A stretch of DNA of 26,349 nt, taken from assembly GCA_964645755.1 (NCBI GenBank), contig CAZYBT010000028.1:1-26349 (forward strand), given 5' to 3'. Of this stretch, positions 15,009 to 23,204 are shown one piece after another (position 1 is the stretch's first letter; each line of letters begins with the position of its first letter). The position numbers and the translations under genes were made by a program. The notes beneath the pieces are model-generated. The model was not told the DNA's origin and did not search any database. It worked only from the letters and a program-made list of their open reading frames with translations. Source of the stretch: VMCP01 sp964645755 (GTDB lineage Bacteria > Bacteroidota > Bacteroidia > NS11-12g > UBA955).

Positions 15009-16703
15009 ATGCAAAAAATTGTTGAATGTGTTCCGAATTTTAGTGAAGGAAAAAATTTACAAATCATCAAGCAAATTACCGACGCCATGGAATCGGTTGA
15101 AGGGGTACAACTTCTCGATGTAGACCCAGGGAAAGCCACCAATAGAACCGTTGTTACCATTGTTGGCGAAGTTGAACTCGTGGTTGAAGCCGCTTTTCGT
15201 GGTATCAAAACCGCAGCATCTCTCATCGATATGAGAAACCACACCGGAGAACATCCGAGAATGGGGGCCACCGACGTTTGTCCGCTCATCCCCATTTCAG
15301 GAATTTCTATGGAGGAAACCGCTCAATATGCCACAGAATTGGCCAAAAGAGTATCACAAGAGCTCAATATTCCCACCTATTTATACGAAAATGCTCAGCC
15401 CAATAAATCACGCTCTAACCTCAGTATCATCAGAGCGGGTGAATATGAAGGCTTTTTCGACAAAATCAAAGATCCTCAATGGAAACCAGATTTTGGTCCC
15501 TCAGAAATGAACCCAACAGCCGGGGCTACCGTTATTGGTGCCCGTGACTTTTTGATTGCCTTCAACATCAACCTCAACACAAAAAGCACCAGAATTGCCA
15601 ACAGAATTGCCTTCGATGTGCGTGAAGCCGGCCGTGTGAAACGCGAAGGAAACCCAATCTCTGGTAAAATATTGAAGGACGAAAATGGAGAAGATATCCG
15701 TATTCCTGGAAAATTGAAGGCCGTGAAAGCAATTGGATGGTACATCGACGAATACAACATGGCACAGATTTCTATGAACCTCACCAATTACCACATCACC
15801 CCACTCCATATTGCTTTTGAAGAAACCCGAAAAAGTGCCGATGAGCGCGGTGTAAGGGTAACAGGTAGCGAATTGGTGGGACTCATTCCGCGTCAACCCA
15901 TGCTCGACGCAGGAAAATATTTCCTCGAAAAACAAGGATTAAGCAGCGGTGTGAGTGAAGAAGAATTGGTAAACGCCGCGGTGAGAAGCCTTGGACTTGC
16001 CGAAATTGCTCCTTTCGACCCAAACAAAAAAATCATTGAATATTTGTTGAGAAATCCAAAAAATACACGTCTCATTTCTATGACTGTGAAGGATTTCACC
16101 AATGAAACAGCTTCCGATAGCCCTGCTCCTGGGGGAGGAAGTATTGCAGCATTGGCCGGAGCTCTCGGCGCCGCTCTTGGTACCATGGTTGCAAACCTCA
16201 GCGCAACCAAACGCGGTTGGGAAGACCGTGTGATGGAATTTTCACCATGGGCAGAAAAAGGACAAAAATTAAAGGATGAATTGCTATTCTTGGTTGATGA
16301 AGATACCCGCGCTTTTGATGGAATTATGGCCGCATTCGGTTTGCCAAAAGACAATCCTGAACAAGTTGCTGCTAGAAAATTGGCCATTGAAAATGCCAGT
16401 AAATACGCCACTGAAATTCCTTTCAGAACCATGCAAGCTGCCTTCAATTGCATCCCACTTTTGCAAGAAATGGCAAACAATGGGAATCAGAATTCACTCA
16501 GCGACGTTGGTGTTGGTGCTATTTGTATCAAAACCGCTGTGCGTGGGGCTTGGCTCAACGTTTTGATCAACGCCAATGGCTTAACCGATAAAACTTGGGC
16601 TGCTGAAATTGTTGATAAAGCCAAAACTTTATTGGCTGAGAACCATAAACTTTGCGACAATATTGTGAATTCAATCGAAGAAAAATTAGCCTTTAAAGGA
16701 TAA
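15009..16703 (+). CDS. ftcD: Bifunctional glutamate formimidoyltransferase / formimidoyltetrahydrofolate cyclodeaminase
   Basis: Moves the formimino group of N-formiminoglutamate (from histidine breakdown) to tetrahydrofolate, then cyclises and deaminates it to methenyl-THF. 564 residues. Formiminotransferase domain about 1-300: N-terminal KIVECVPNFSEGKN; GEHPRMGATDVCPLIP with H82 aligned to the catalytic His82 of mammalian FTCD; TAGATVIGARDFLIAFNINL. After a linker, the cyclodeaminase domain runs about 356-560, with SPAPGGGSIAALAGALGAAL (from 371) and the all-helical C-terminus. Both halves look intact, so it is a true fusion. ATG 15009 is chosen over the in-frame upstream ATG 14973, which lies inside the predicted promoter. 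No hut genes are in the window; folD, the next enzyme for the one-carbon unit, is 3.6 kb away. The last base of its stop is the first base of the next gene. Confidence 0.95.
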   Translation: MQKIVECVPNFSEGKNLQIIKQITDAMESVEGVQLLDVDPGKATNRTVVTIVGEVELVVEAAFRGIKTAASLIDMRNHTGEHPRMGATDVCPLIPISGISMEETAQYATELAKRVSQELNIPTYLYENAQPNKSRSNLSIIRAGEYEGFFDKIKDPQWKPDFGPSEMNPTAGATVIGARDFLIAFNINLNTKSTRIANRIAFDVREAGRVKREGNPISGKILKDENGEDIRIPGKLKAVKAIGWYIDEYNMAQISMNLTNYHITPLHIAFEETRKSADERGVRVTGSELVGLIPRQPMLDAGKYFLEKQGLSSGVSEEELVNAAVRSLGLAEIAPFDPNKKIIEYLLRNPKNTRLISMTVKDFTNETASDSPAPGGGSIAALAGALGAALGTMVANLSATKRGWEDRVMEFSPWAEKGQKLKDELLFLVDEDTRAFDGIMAAFGLPKDNPEQVAARKLAIENASKYATEIPFRTMQAAFNCIPLLQEMANNGNQNSLSDVGVGAICIKTAVRGAWLNVLINANGLTDKTWAAEIVDKAKTLLAENHKLCDNIVNSIEEKLAFKG

Positions 16704-17647
16704 TGAAATTATACTTCACACTGCTGCTATTGGCGGCAAACTCCCTCGCGGCCCAGTTTGCTCCAGCTGCCGGAAAAACCGGATCAACAGCCATTCACGC
16801 CGATAGCAGCTGCTTTGTGAATTGGGCAAAATCTTGCTCTTTAAATCTTGGTTACAAACAAATCAATCAACCCGACTCAGGATTCACTACGGTCGGAAAT
16901 TCAAATTCCGCCGTTGGTCCCGCGAGAACGAATGGTGTAGTAAGTTTGGGCGATGGAGGCTGTGCAATCCTCCAATTCAACCCACCTATCATTGATGAGG
17001 ATGGCTATGATTTTGCAGTTTTCGAAAATGCCTTTAACGACAGTTTTCTCGAACTGGCACATGTTGAACTGAGCAACGACCTCATCAATTGGGTGAGAAT
17101 ACCTTCTGTTTCCCTTACGAGTGATTCTACCCAAACTCCGTCATTCGGCACGACCAACCCTGAGAAAATTCACAACCTCGCAGGAAAATACCGCATGCCC
17201 TACGGTACACCCTTCGACATTCACGATGTAATTGATAGCCTTAACTACGCTTTTTCTTTTCAATATGTGAGAATTTGCGATGTTGTAGGGAGCATTTCTC
17301 CCAATTGGGGCACAAAAGATTCTAGAGGGAATTACATCAACGATCCTTGGCCAACCTTATTCCCAAGTTCAGGCTTTGATCTCGATGCAGTTGGAGTGAT
17401 TCATCAGGGAATTTCAACCAACACCCTGAATATTCAAAAGTCAAAATACGCATTCAACCGAATTTCAAGAATGCTCCATTTGTTTGAAGGCATATGCCAA
17501 ACCCCAATTTCATTGTATTCAACTTCAGGTAAACTGGTGTTTTCTGGTGTCCCTCAAAACAATGAAATTCAAATTCCCACAAATATCGCCGTTGGAATGT
17601 ATATTTTGGTAGGAAACAACTTCTCAGGCAAAATATTGATCGATTAA
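16703..17647 (+). CDS. Secreted surface protein with degenerate T9SS C-terminal sorting domain
   Basis: 314 residues. Signal peptide MKLYFTLLLLAANSLAAQ, cleaved near residue 18. The middle, about 25-235, belongs to a family I recognise by pattern only: ARTNGVVSLGDGGCAILQF, then FAVFENAFNDSFLELAHVEL, YVRICDVVGSISPNWGTKD, NDPWPT, and a closing GFDLDAVGVIH. Such proteins occur as surface proteins in Bacteroidota and have no assigned activity as far as I know; acidic DLDAV/DE residues could bind metal. Residues about 250-314 resemble a T9SS type A sorting domain (SLYSTSGKLVFSG, IPTNIAVGMYIL, KILID), but the usual PNP opening is missing. The ATG overlaps the ftcD stop (TAATG), so the two are translated from one message despite different cell locations. 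Confidence 0.8.
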   Translation: MKLYFTLLLLAANSLAAQFAPAAGKTGSTAIHADSSCFVNWAKSCSLNLGYKQINQPDSGFTTVGNSNSAVGPARTNGVVSLGDGGCAILQFNPPIIDEDGYDFAVFENAFNDSFLELAHVELSNDLINWVRIPSVSLTSDSTQTPSFGTTNPEKIHNLAGKYRMPYGTPFDIHDVIDSLNYAFSFQYVRICDVVGSISPNWGTKDSRGNYINDPWPTLFPSSGFDLDAVGVIHQGISTNTLNIQKSKYAFNRISRMLHLFEGICQTPISLYSTSGKLVFSGVPQNNEIQIPTNIAVGMYILVGNNFSGKILID

Positions 17648-17648
17648 T

Positions 17649-17667
17649 ATTTGCAGTTTTTGCAAAT
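17649..17667. terminator. Short inverted repeat between convergent genes
   Basis: ATTTGCA (17649-17655), a 5-nt loop, and TGCAAAT (17661-17667) form a perfect 7-bp stem in the 28-bp gap between the convergent surface-protein and serine-hydrolase genes. It is AT-rich and has no long U-tract, so a terminator role is tentative. Confidence 0.35.
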
Positions 17668-17675
17668 CATTTCTC

Positions 17676-18800
17676 TCAATCCAGCAATCCCACCATATCA
17701 ACGGTTCTCAAAAACGAACCTTTTACATTGTTGGTTAAAACAACAAAGCACTTGTCTTCGTCGAGACAAGACCAGAAATAAGTGCGGAATCCTTTCCACC
17801 AGCCATTGTGAAACACCCACCTTTTTCCATTGAAATATTTCACCCTCCAACCAAGCGCATAGTATCCATCGGCACTTGCAACCGTTGAAGGTGTCCACAT
17901 CAATTTTCTAGTTTCAGGATGTAACAAGTATGGCGCTCTCAAAGCCCTATCGAGTAAAAACATTTCGAAAACGCTGGAATACACCCCTTTGTCGCCGGTG
18001 GTTCCATTGAACATGTTATCATCAAACACACTCCAATCATTATACCCTTGCACAGGATAATTCACCAGAGGAATGCTGTCAAAATTGCACACATGGGTAA
18101 ATTTCATATCGGCCACTTTGCAAATATTTTCCCTCACAAAAGAACGAAAATCTTGTTTGCTGGTGCGCTCTACAATTAAACTTAACAATGCATAATTGGT
18201 GTTGCAATATTCGTAAAATCCCGGTCTAGCAAAATGTTTATCTGGCTGTGCATTCACCATATCCAAAACATCTTCATTGACCATGTGACCATGGCCAGGT
18301 CTGAGGTTGAATCCTTTATAATTGTAGTAAAAATAATCAGGCAATCCGCTGGTATGACTCAACAAGTGACGGAGGGTTAAATTCGTACGTTTGAACTCCG
18401 GCAAGTACCAATGTACACTGTCGTTGATATTTAAAAACCCATCTTGATGCAACATCATGACAGAAATTCCGGTAAAAACCTTAGAAACAGACGCCAACTG
18501 AAAAATATCTTCAGGGTAAACTGAATCTCTTGTGCTTCTAATTGAATTCCCCCTAGAACCAAACACAATACTGTCGTTTTTAAACATCAAAAACGAGCCA
18601 TTGAAATTTCCAATTCGGTTAAAACGATCAAAAAACTTGTTGATTTTTCTTTGGGTGGTGTCAGAAAAAGGCACATATTTTTCCCGCAAATATTTCTCAG
18701 TAGAACCCATGGCACGGTTGTATTGCCCCATAAGTCCCTCAGAATAAAAAGACAAACAGATCAATGCCAAACAACCAATATGTTTCAAGGTCCACTTCAC
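17676..18800 (-). CDS. Secreted serine hydrolase, beta-lactamase class C / penicillin-binding-protein-like
   Basis: 374 residues from GTG 18800. N-terminal export signal (IGCLALICLSFYSEGLMGQ), so it acts in the periplasm or outside. The three serine beta-lactamase/DD-peptidase motifs are present: SVSK with S104 and K107; Y198-C-N200 at the YxN position, with the rarer cysteine in the middle; and H331-N-G333 in place of KTG, as in esterase-type members. Also LRHLLSHTSGLPDY, typical of class C-like hydrolases. The substrate cannot be told; peptidase, esterase and D-amino-acid amidase roles are all known in this family. The open frame runs back to GTG 18854, but a TATTTTTG promoter octamer lies between (18818-18811), and starting at 18800 gives a normal signal peptide. 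A perfect inverted repeat covers the promoter. Confidence 0.87.
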   Translation of the reverse strand: MKWTLKHIGCLALICLSFYSEGLMGQYNRAMGSTEKYLREKYVPFSDTTQRKINKFFDRFNRIGNFNGSFLMFKNDSIVFGSRGNSIRSTRDSVYPEDIFQLASVSKVFTGISVMMLHQDGFLNINDSVHWYLPEFKRTNLTLRHLLSHTSGLPDYFYYNYKGFNLRPGHGHMVNEDVLDMVNAQPDKHFARPGFYEYCNTNYALLSLIVERTSKQDFRSFVRENICKVADMKFTHVCNFDSIPLVNYPVQGYNDWSVFDDNMFNGTTGDKGVYSSVFEMFLLDRALRAPYLLHPETRKLMWTPSTVASADGYYALGWRVKYFNGKRWVFHNGWWKGFRTYFWSCLDEDKCFVVLTNNVKGSFLRTVDMVGLLD

Positions 18801-18804
18801 GCGT

Positions 18805-18841
18805 AAAATGCAAAAATAAACGAGAAATATTTTTGCATTTT
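18805..18841. repeat. Perfect 14-bp inverted repeat carrying a -7 element in each arm
   Basis: AAAATGCAAAAATA (18805-18818), a 9-nt spacer, and TATTTTTGCATTTT (18828-18841) are exact reverse complements. The minus-strand TATTTTTG (18818-18811) sits 10 nt before the hydrolase GTG and is its likely -7 element; the other arm carries the same octamer on the plus strand. It lies between the queE stop and the hydrolase start. It could be an operator for a dimeric regulator or an AU-rich hairpin after queE; the U-tract and GC content expected of a good terminator are missing. Confidence 0.6.
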
Positions 18842-18874
18842 CTAAGTTACACACAGGTAAACAAAGCGTATTTT

Positions 18875-19477
18875 TTAGGGAACATTCAGGATTTTATGTG
18901 TCTGCAATGAAATTTGCCAATGTGGGTTTTCCTTCACAAAATCAATGATCATGGGCATCATCTTTTCACGTTTGTCCCATTCCGGTTGAATGTACAATTT
19001 ACAAGCAGCACTGCACAACACCTCATATTTTTGAGCCCATTCAAAATCTGATTTATTGAAAGCAACAATCTTTAATTCATTGGCTTTTGGCAATTGATCA
19101 TCCAAGGCAAATTTGAATTTCTTGGGAGAAATGGTAATCCAATCGAAATTTCCCTGAATTTCATAAGCTGCCGAAGTTTCAATGTGCACCCTTAACCCCG
19201 AATCATGCAAAACATCAACCACTTCTGTTAAATCATACATGGCTGGTTCTCCCCCAGTAATCACCACAATTTTCGCTTTGGTTTGCAACACCCAATTGCG
19301 CATTTCAACGGCGGTTACCTTTGGATAAGCACTTGCATCCCAACTCTCTTTCACATCGCACCAAGTACATCCCACATCACAACCTGCCAAACGGATAAAA
19401 TAAGCAGGCACACCCGTAAAAGCACCCTCTCCCTGAATGGTGTAAAAGTGTTCCATCACAGGAAATTGCGCACTCAT
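18875..19477 (-). CDS. queE: 7-carboxy-7-deazaguanine synthase QueE (radical SAM)
   Basis: Converts 6-carboxytetrahydropterin to 7-carboxy-7-deazaguanine in the preQ0/queuosine pathway, using SAM and a [4Fe-4S] cluster. 200 residues, a compact QueE. Motifs: FYTIQGEGAFTGVPAYFIRL (11-30), typical of QueE; cluster cysteines C33-x3-C37-x2-C40; and SAM-binding TGGEP (74-78). The start ATG overlaps the folD stop as ATGA, so it is coupled to folD. No other queuosine gene (queC, queD, queF) is in the window. The 3' side holds the inverted repeat before the serine hydrolase. Confidence 0.95.
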   Translation of the reverse strand: MSAQFPVMEHFYTIQGEGAFTGVPAYFIRLAGCDVGCTWCDVKESWDASAYPKVTAVEMRNWVLQTKAKIVVITGGEPAMYDLTEVVDVLHDSGLRVHIETSAAYEIQGNFDWITISPKKFKFALDDQLPKANELKIVAFNKSDFEWAQKYEVLCSAACKLYIQPEWDKREKMMPMIIDFVKENPHWQISLQTHKILNVP

Positions 19478-20355
19478 TTTAACTGGGCTTTTCTCGCTTT
19501 CAACGTATTGTTTAACAAGGCGGTAATGGTCATTGGACCAACACCTCCAGGTACTGGGGTAATGGCAGATGCCTTTGGCTCAACCGACGCAAAGTCAACA
19601 TCACCAGACAATCTCCATCCCGCTTTTTTGCTCGGATCGTCAATTCTTGTGGTTCCAACATCGATTATCACAGCACCTTCTTTCACCATATCGCCAGTTA
19701 CAAATCCCGGCTTACCAATGGCAGCAACGATAATGTCGGCCTGTAAGGTGTAGTGACTTAAATTTTGAGTTCGGCTATGACAAACAGTGACAGTGGCGTT
19801 TCCAACTGGACCTGGATTTGACAACAAAATGCTAATTGGACGACCAACAATGTTGCTTCTTCCAATCACAACCACATGCTTACCCGCGGTTTCAATGTTG
19901 TAATGCCGCAAAATTAGGGTAATTCCCAATGGTGTGGCGGAAACAATTCCATCGTTTCCTTTTGCCAGTTGCCCCATATTCACATCATGGAATCCATCCA
20001 CATCTTTTTCTGGTAAAATGGCATGTGTAATTTTGGTTTCATTGATATGTTTCGGCAAAGGCAATTGCACAATCAAGCCGTCAATTTCCGGATCAGCGTT
20101 GATTTCAGCAATTTTATTTAACAATGCTTCTTCAGTAATACTCTCTTCATAGCGAATAACAGTTCCACCAAAACCAACCTCATGACACGCTTTTTCTTTG
20201 GCACCAACGTAAGTTTGACTGCCGCCATCGTTACCTACCAAGATTGCCACCAAATGCGGCGCTCTGTGGCCGTTGGCCACCATTTCAGAAACTTCTTTTG
20301 CAATTTTTTGCTTGAGTGTGTCGGCAACCTCTTTGCCATTTAATATCAATGCCAT
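19474..20355 (-). CDS. folD: Bifunctional 5,10-methylene-THF dehydrogenase / methenyl-THF cyclohydrolase FolD
   Basis: Interconverts methylene-, methenyl- and 10-formyl-THF for purine and one-carbon supply. 293 residues. Motifs: SQTYVGAKEKAC with Y49 and the catalytic lysine K53; VQLPLPKH (96-103); DVDGFH; the nucleotide-binding loop GRSNIVGRP (165-173); and C-terminal TPVPGGVGPMTI. The start is ATG 20355 instead of the in-frame GTG 20361, because the GTG lies within the TATTTTTG promoter octamer; ATG leaves MALILNGKEV, a normal FolD N-terminus. First gene of a folD-queE pair with an ATGA overlap. Confidence 0.95.
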   Translation of the reverse strand: MALILNGKEVADTLKQKIAKEVSEMVANGHRAPHLVAILVGNDGGSQTYVGAKEKACHEVGFGGTVIRYEESITEEALLNKIAEINADPEIDGLIVQLPLPKHINETKITHAILPEKDVDGFHDVNMGQLAKGNDGIVSATPLGITLILRHYNIETAGKHVVVIGRSNIVGRPISILLSNPGPVGNATVTVCHSRTQNLSHYTLQADIIVAAIGKPGFVTGDMVKEGAVIIDVGTTRIDDPSKKAGWRLSGDVDFASVEPKASAITPVPGGVGPMTITALLNNTLKARKAQLK

Positions 20356-20360
20356 TGCCA

Positions 20361-20393
20361 CAAAAATACTGAATTCGGGCCGAAAATTTCCAA
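20361..20393 (-). promoter_or_regulatory. Promoter of folD-queE (TTG-N22-TATTTTTG)
   Basis: On the minus strand TTG (20393-20391), a 22-nt spacer and TATTTTTG (20368-20361) match the Bacteroidota -33/-7 pattern. The octamer ends 5 nt before the folD ATG, so the leader is a few bases at most. The -33 lies between folD and the end of mutS2. Confidence 0.5.
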
Positions 20394-20416
20394 AATTCGC
20401 GATTTTTGCAAAACGT

Positions 20417-22819
20417 TTACATCAATTCTACATAGGTGCAACCATCTCCACCCCTGTCGGCATGCTCATCGTAATACCGTTTGATATAATTCACCGTCTT
20501 GAAATGTTGTCTGAGTAATTTCCTCAAAATGCCATCGCCACGGCCGTGAACAATTTTCACCGTTCCTTGTCCCAATGCATACGCTTCATCGAGCCATTTC
20601 TGCACTTTTAAAATCGCCTCATCGCCACGAACGCCCCTTAAATCTAGCTCACCCGAAAAACTGGCTTGCCTCTCTACCCAGTTAAATCCAACCTTTGCCG
20701 CCTGTTTTTGTTGCTTGCCCGCATTTTGCGAAAATTGCAACTCTTCCAAAGGAACCCACATTTTTAACAAGCCAAATGCCACCAACACTTTGTTTTTCTT
20801 CACTTCTAAAACCTCTCCGTCTTGATTTGTTCCTTTGTTTTTCACCTTAGAACCTGGCAAAATATCGGACGGTTTTAATGCAATTGTGGCTTCTTTTTCT
20901 TTTTCTTGAGGGACAATGACTTTGTTCGATTTTTCAACGGCCTTGTTCACCCGCATTTTAAAGTCGTCCAATTCCTTACGGGCCTTTTGGGTCGGTTCTT
21001 TCTTCGCCCCGTGTTCACGAATAACCCGTATGGTATTTTCAATTTGCTGGTTGGTATCAGCCAACAATTTTTGAGCTTCCCACCTTGCCAAATCTACCAC
21101 TTCTTTCCGTTTGGATTGAAGCTTTTCCTTAAGCTTAGAATATTCATCTTGCAACTCATTCAAATGTTTGGCCTTCAATTCATTCTCTTGAATGATCCGG
21201 TCTAAATATTGATTTTGTTGCTCCAAATGAAGCATCAAATCTTCGGTTTTTCCAATTTCTTTGCCCGTCAATTGCTCAATGCGCTTCATCCAATTTTCGT
21301 CGAATCCAGTTTTTCGCATCAATTCCAGAGCAAAACTACTTCCGGGTTTCCCCATCACAAATGAATAAAGTGGCTTAAGGGCTTTCGCGTCATATGCCAT
21401 ACTCGCTTGGGAAACACTTGGAATTCCCAATCCCCATTCCCTCAATTGAGAAAAATGCGTTGTAGCAATTGCAAAAGCACCCTTTTCGAGCAATTGTTCC
21501 ATCAATGCTTGCGCAATTGGTGCTCCAAATCGGGGATCTGTTCCAGCCCCTATTTCATCTAACCCAATGAATGCCTTTGGTCCTGTATGTCCCAAAATGG
21601 CCTTTAAATTGGCCAAATGTGCACTAAAAGTACTCAATCCCTGCTCAATGCTTTGCCCGTCACCACAATCAATCCCCAAAAATTCAAACACCGAAAATTC
21701 ACTTTCCGGCAATGCAGTTACATACAACCCACACTGAAACATGTATTGCAACAACAAAGTCGTTTTTAAAACCACACTTTTACCACCCGCATTTGGACCA
21801 CTCACCACAACAATTCTGTTGTTGCTCATGTCGATCGATAATGGCACAATTTTCAGATTTTGCTTTCCAAGTTCCTTTTTTAAAATAGGATGAAAAGCTT
21901 GTTTCAATATCAAACTTTGGGTGGCAGAATAACGGGGTCTTTCGGCTTTATATTGCGCACAAACTTGTTGTTTGGCATAGATAAAATCGGCCATGGCCAT
22001 TTGCTTCATCACCTGACTGAGTTCACTGTGATAAGGCTTCAAATCGGCCGTTAGCTGTTTCAATAACTTTTCTTTTTCACGCCTGCGCTCTGCATAAATT
22101 TCTTTCAAATGGTTGTTTAATTCCAAAATTGCCGCTGGTTCAACATACAAAATTTTGCCAGTTGCAGAAATGTCCTTCACAAACCCTTGAACTTTTCTTT
22201 TAAATTCAGCAATTACCGGTATCACCAACCTCTCTTCCCTCACGGTAATGTCGGTTTCGGCGGTATAACCTGCATTTTTCCATTCCCTGAAAATCGACTT
22301 TGTGAGGTTTCGCGCTTCCCTCTCCAAGCGGTTTATTTCTTGGGTTAGTTTTTGGTAGGTAATCGAAGCCGAAGGCTTAAACGAAGCATCCTCATCAATA
22401 ACCCGAGCAATTAAATCAATGCACGGTTTGATGGCTTCATTTGCAGTGAATATTTGATAAAAATTTGGAAAGGACTCTTGTCGCGACAACAAAATAGTTT
22501 GGACCTTATTGTAAGATTGAAGAATTCTGAGAATGGCAAACAATTCGTCCTCCAAAAAATAATAATTCTCAATATCTATGTGTTTCAGCCACAAGGAGAT
22601 ATCGGCGGTTTCCTGAAACTGAAAAATAGACGGGAACTGATCCAAAATTGCATTGGCTTCATCGAGGTAATTCAATTGCAAATGAATGGCTTCCCATGAA
22701 TTTTGCATCGAAAAGTTTTGCGCCAACTGTTGTGACGACTCAAACCTACAACGATCAGCAATTTCTGCACGAATTTGCTGGAAGCCCACTATTCCCTCAA
22801 AATGATCTGGATATTTCAA
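20417..22819 (-). CDS. mutS2: MutS2-type endonuclease/ATPase with Smr domain
   Basis: MutS2 proteins bind branched DNA or collided ribosomes; they are not mismatch repair proteins. 800 residues. Order: helical core with lever region (1-300); ABC-type ATPase with Walker A GPNAGGKS (341-348), an STFSAHL signature region and Walker B FIGLDEIGAGTDP; a long charged coiled coil (about 515-640); a KOW-like basic segment; and the C-terminal Smr domain (about 722-800) with LDLRG and HGRGDG, the motifs tied to nuclease activity. The TTG start shares bases with the TGA of the DUF4296 lipoprotein gene (TTGA), giving a translationally coupled pair with no ATG nearby. Neither domain shows a missing key residue. 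Confidence 0.94.
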   Translation of the reverse strand: MKYPDHFEGIVGFQQIRAEIADRCRFESSQQLAQNFSMQNSWEAIHLQLNYLDEANAILDQFPSIFQFQETADISLWLKHIDIENYYFLEDELFAILRILQSYNKVQTILLSRQESFPNFYQIFTANEAIKPCIDLIARVIDEDASFKPSASITYQKLTQEINRLEREARNLTKSIFREWKNAGYTAETDITVREERLVIPVIAEFKRKVQGFVKDISATGKILYVEPAAILELNNHLKEIYAERRREKEKLLKQLTADLKPYHSELSQVMKQMAMADFIYAKQQVCAQYKAERPRYSATQSLILKQAFHPILKKELGKQNLKIVPLSIDMSNNRIVVVSGPNAGGKSVVLKTTLLLQYMFQCGLYVTALPESEFSVFEFLGIDCGDGQSIEQGLSTFSAHLANLKAILGHTGPKAFIGLDEIGAGTDPRFGAPIAQALMEQLLEKGAFAIATTHFSQLREWGLGIPSVSQASMAYDAKALKPLYSFVMGKPGSSFALELMRKTGFDENWMKRIEQLTGKEIGKTEDLMLHLEQQNQYLDRIIQENELKAKHLNELQDEYSKLKEKLQSKRKEVVDLARWEAQKLLADTNQQIENTIRVIREHGAKKEPTQKARKELDDFKMRVNKAVEKSNKVIVPQEKEKEATIALKPSDILPGSKVKNKGTNQDGEVLEVKKNKVLVAFGLLKMWVPLEELQFSQNAGKQQKQAAKVGFNWVERQASFSGELDLRGVRGDEAILKVQKWLDEAYALGQGTVKIVHGRGDGILRKLLRQHFKTVNYIKRYYDEHADRGGDGCTYVELM

Positions 22820-23163
22820 TTTTTATCCAATTTATGTTTGACTTCATCGCGTTGTAATACTTCAATCACTTTTTCCATGAGCTCCGAAAATTTCTTACCA
22901 TCACGTTTATAAGATTCCAAAGATTTGTCAAAATCTTCTTGTTTGATATGATGTTTCTCAAGCAAAAAAGTATAATTCTTGTCCCATAGACTGTCAGGCT
23001 GCACGGCATAATTGTACTTAATTTGCATTCCGGCCTCCAGGCGCATTGCATCGGCCATCACATCCACCATTTTTGATTCTTCAACAGGAAATTCTAATGA
23101 ATTACAAGCGAAAACGAGGGGAATCCAAAAGATGAGTGTAATTTTGAAGTAAAGATTGCGCAT
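22816..23163 (-). CDS. DUF4296-like small lipoprotein
   Basis: 115 residues. The N-terminus MRNLYFKITLIFWIPLVFAC has a lipobox-like end with C20 as the probable lipidated residue, although the phenylalanine before Ala-Cys is not typical. The mature part follows the DUF4296 pattern of Bacteroidota lipoproteins: an EESKMVDVMADAMRLEA helix, a mid helix beginning DSLWDKNYTFLLEKHHI and a closing FSELMEKVIEVLQ. Function unknown. Its stop overlaps the mutS2 start, and it is divergent from the yggS-like gene across 21 bp. It has its own TAATTTTG promoter octamer. Confidence 0.82.
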   Translation of the reverse strand: MRNLYFKITLIFWIPLVFACNSLEFPVEESKMVDVMADAMRLEAGMQIKYNYAVQPDSLWDKNYTFLLEKHHIKQEDFDKSLESYKRDGKKFSELMEKVIEVLQRDEVKHKLDKN

Positions 23164-23170
23164 GGTAATG

Positions 23171-23204
23171 CAAAATTAAGCAAAATGAACGGCATCGCTC
23201 ACAA
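23171..23204 (-). promoter_or_regulatory. Promoter of the lipoprotein-mutS2 pair (TTG-N23-TAATTTTG)
   Basis: Minus strand: TTG (23204-23202), 23-nt spacer, TAATTTTG (23178-23171). The octamer ends 7 nt before the ATG at 23163. The -33 lies inside the start of the divergent yggS-like gene. Confidence 0.4.

Noticed and set aside
15893..16480. 195-residue minus-strand open frame
   Set aside because: Antisense to the conserved FtcD cyclodeaminase domain; its composition is that of a complement frame.
18801..18854. Longer serine hydrolase start at GTG 18854
   Set aside because: It would place the inverted repeat and TATTTTTG promoter inside the coding region and bury the signal peptide.
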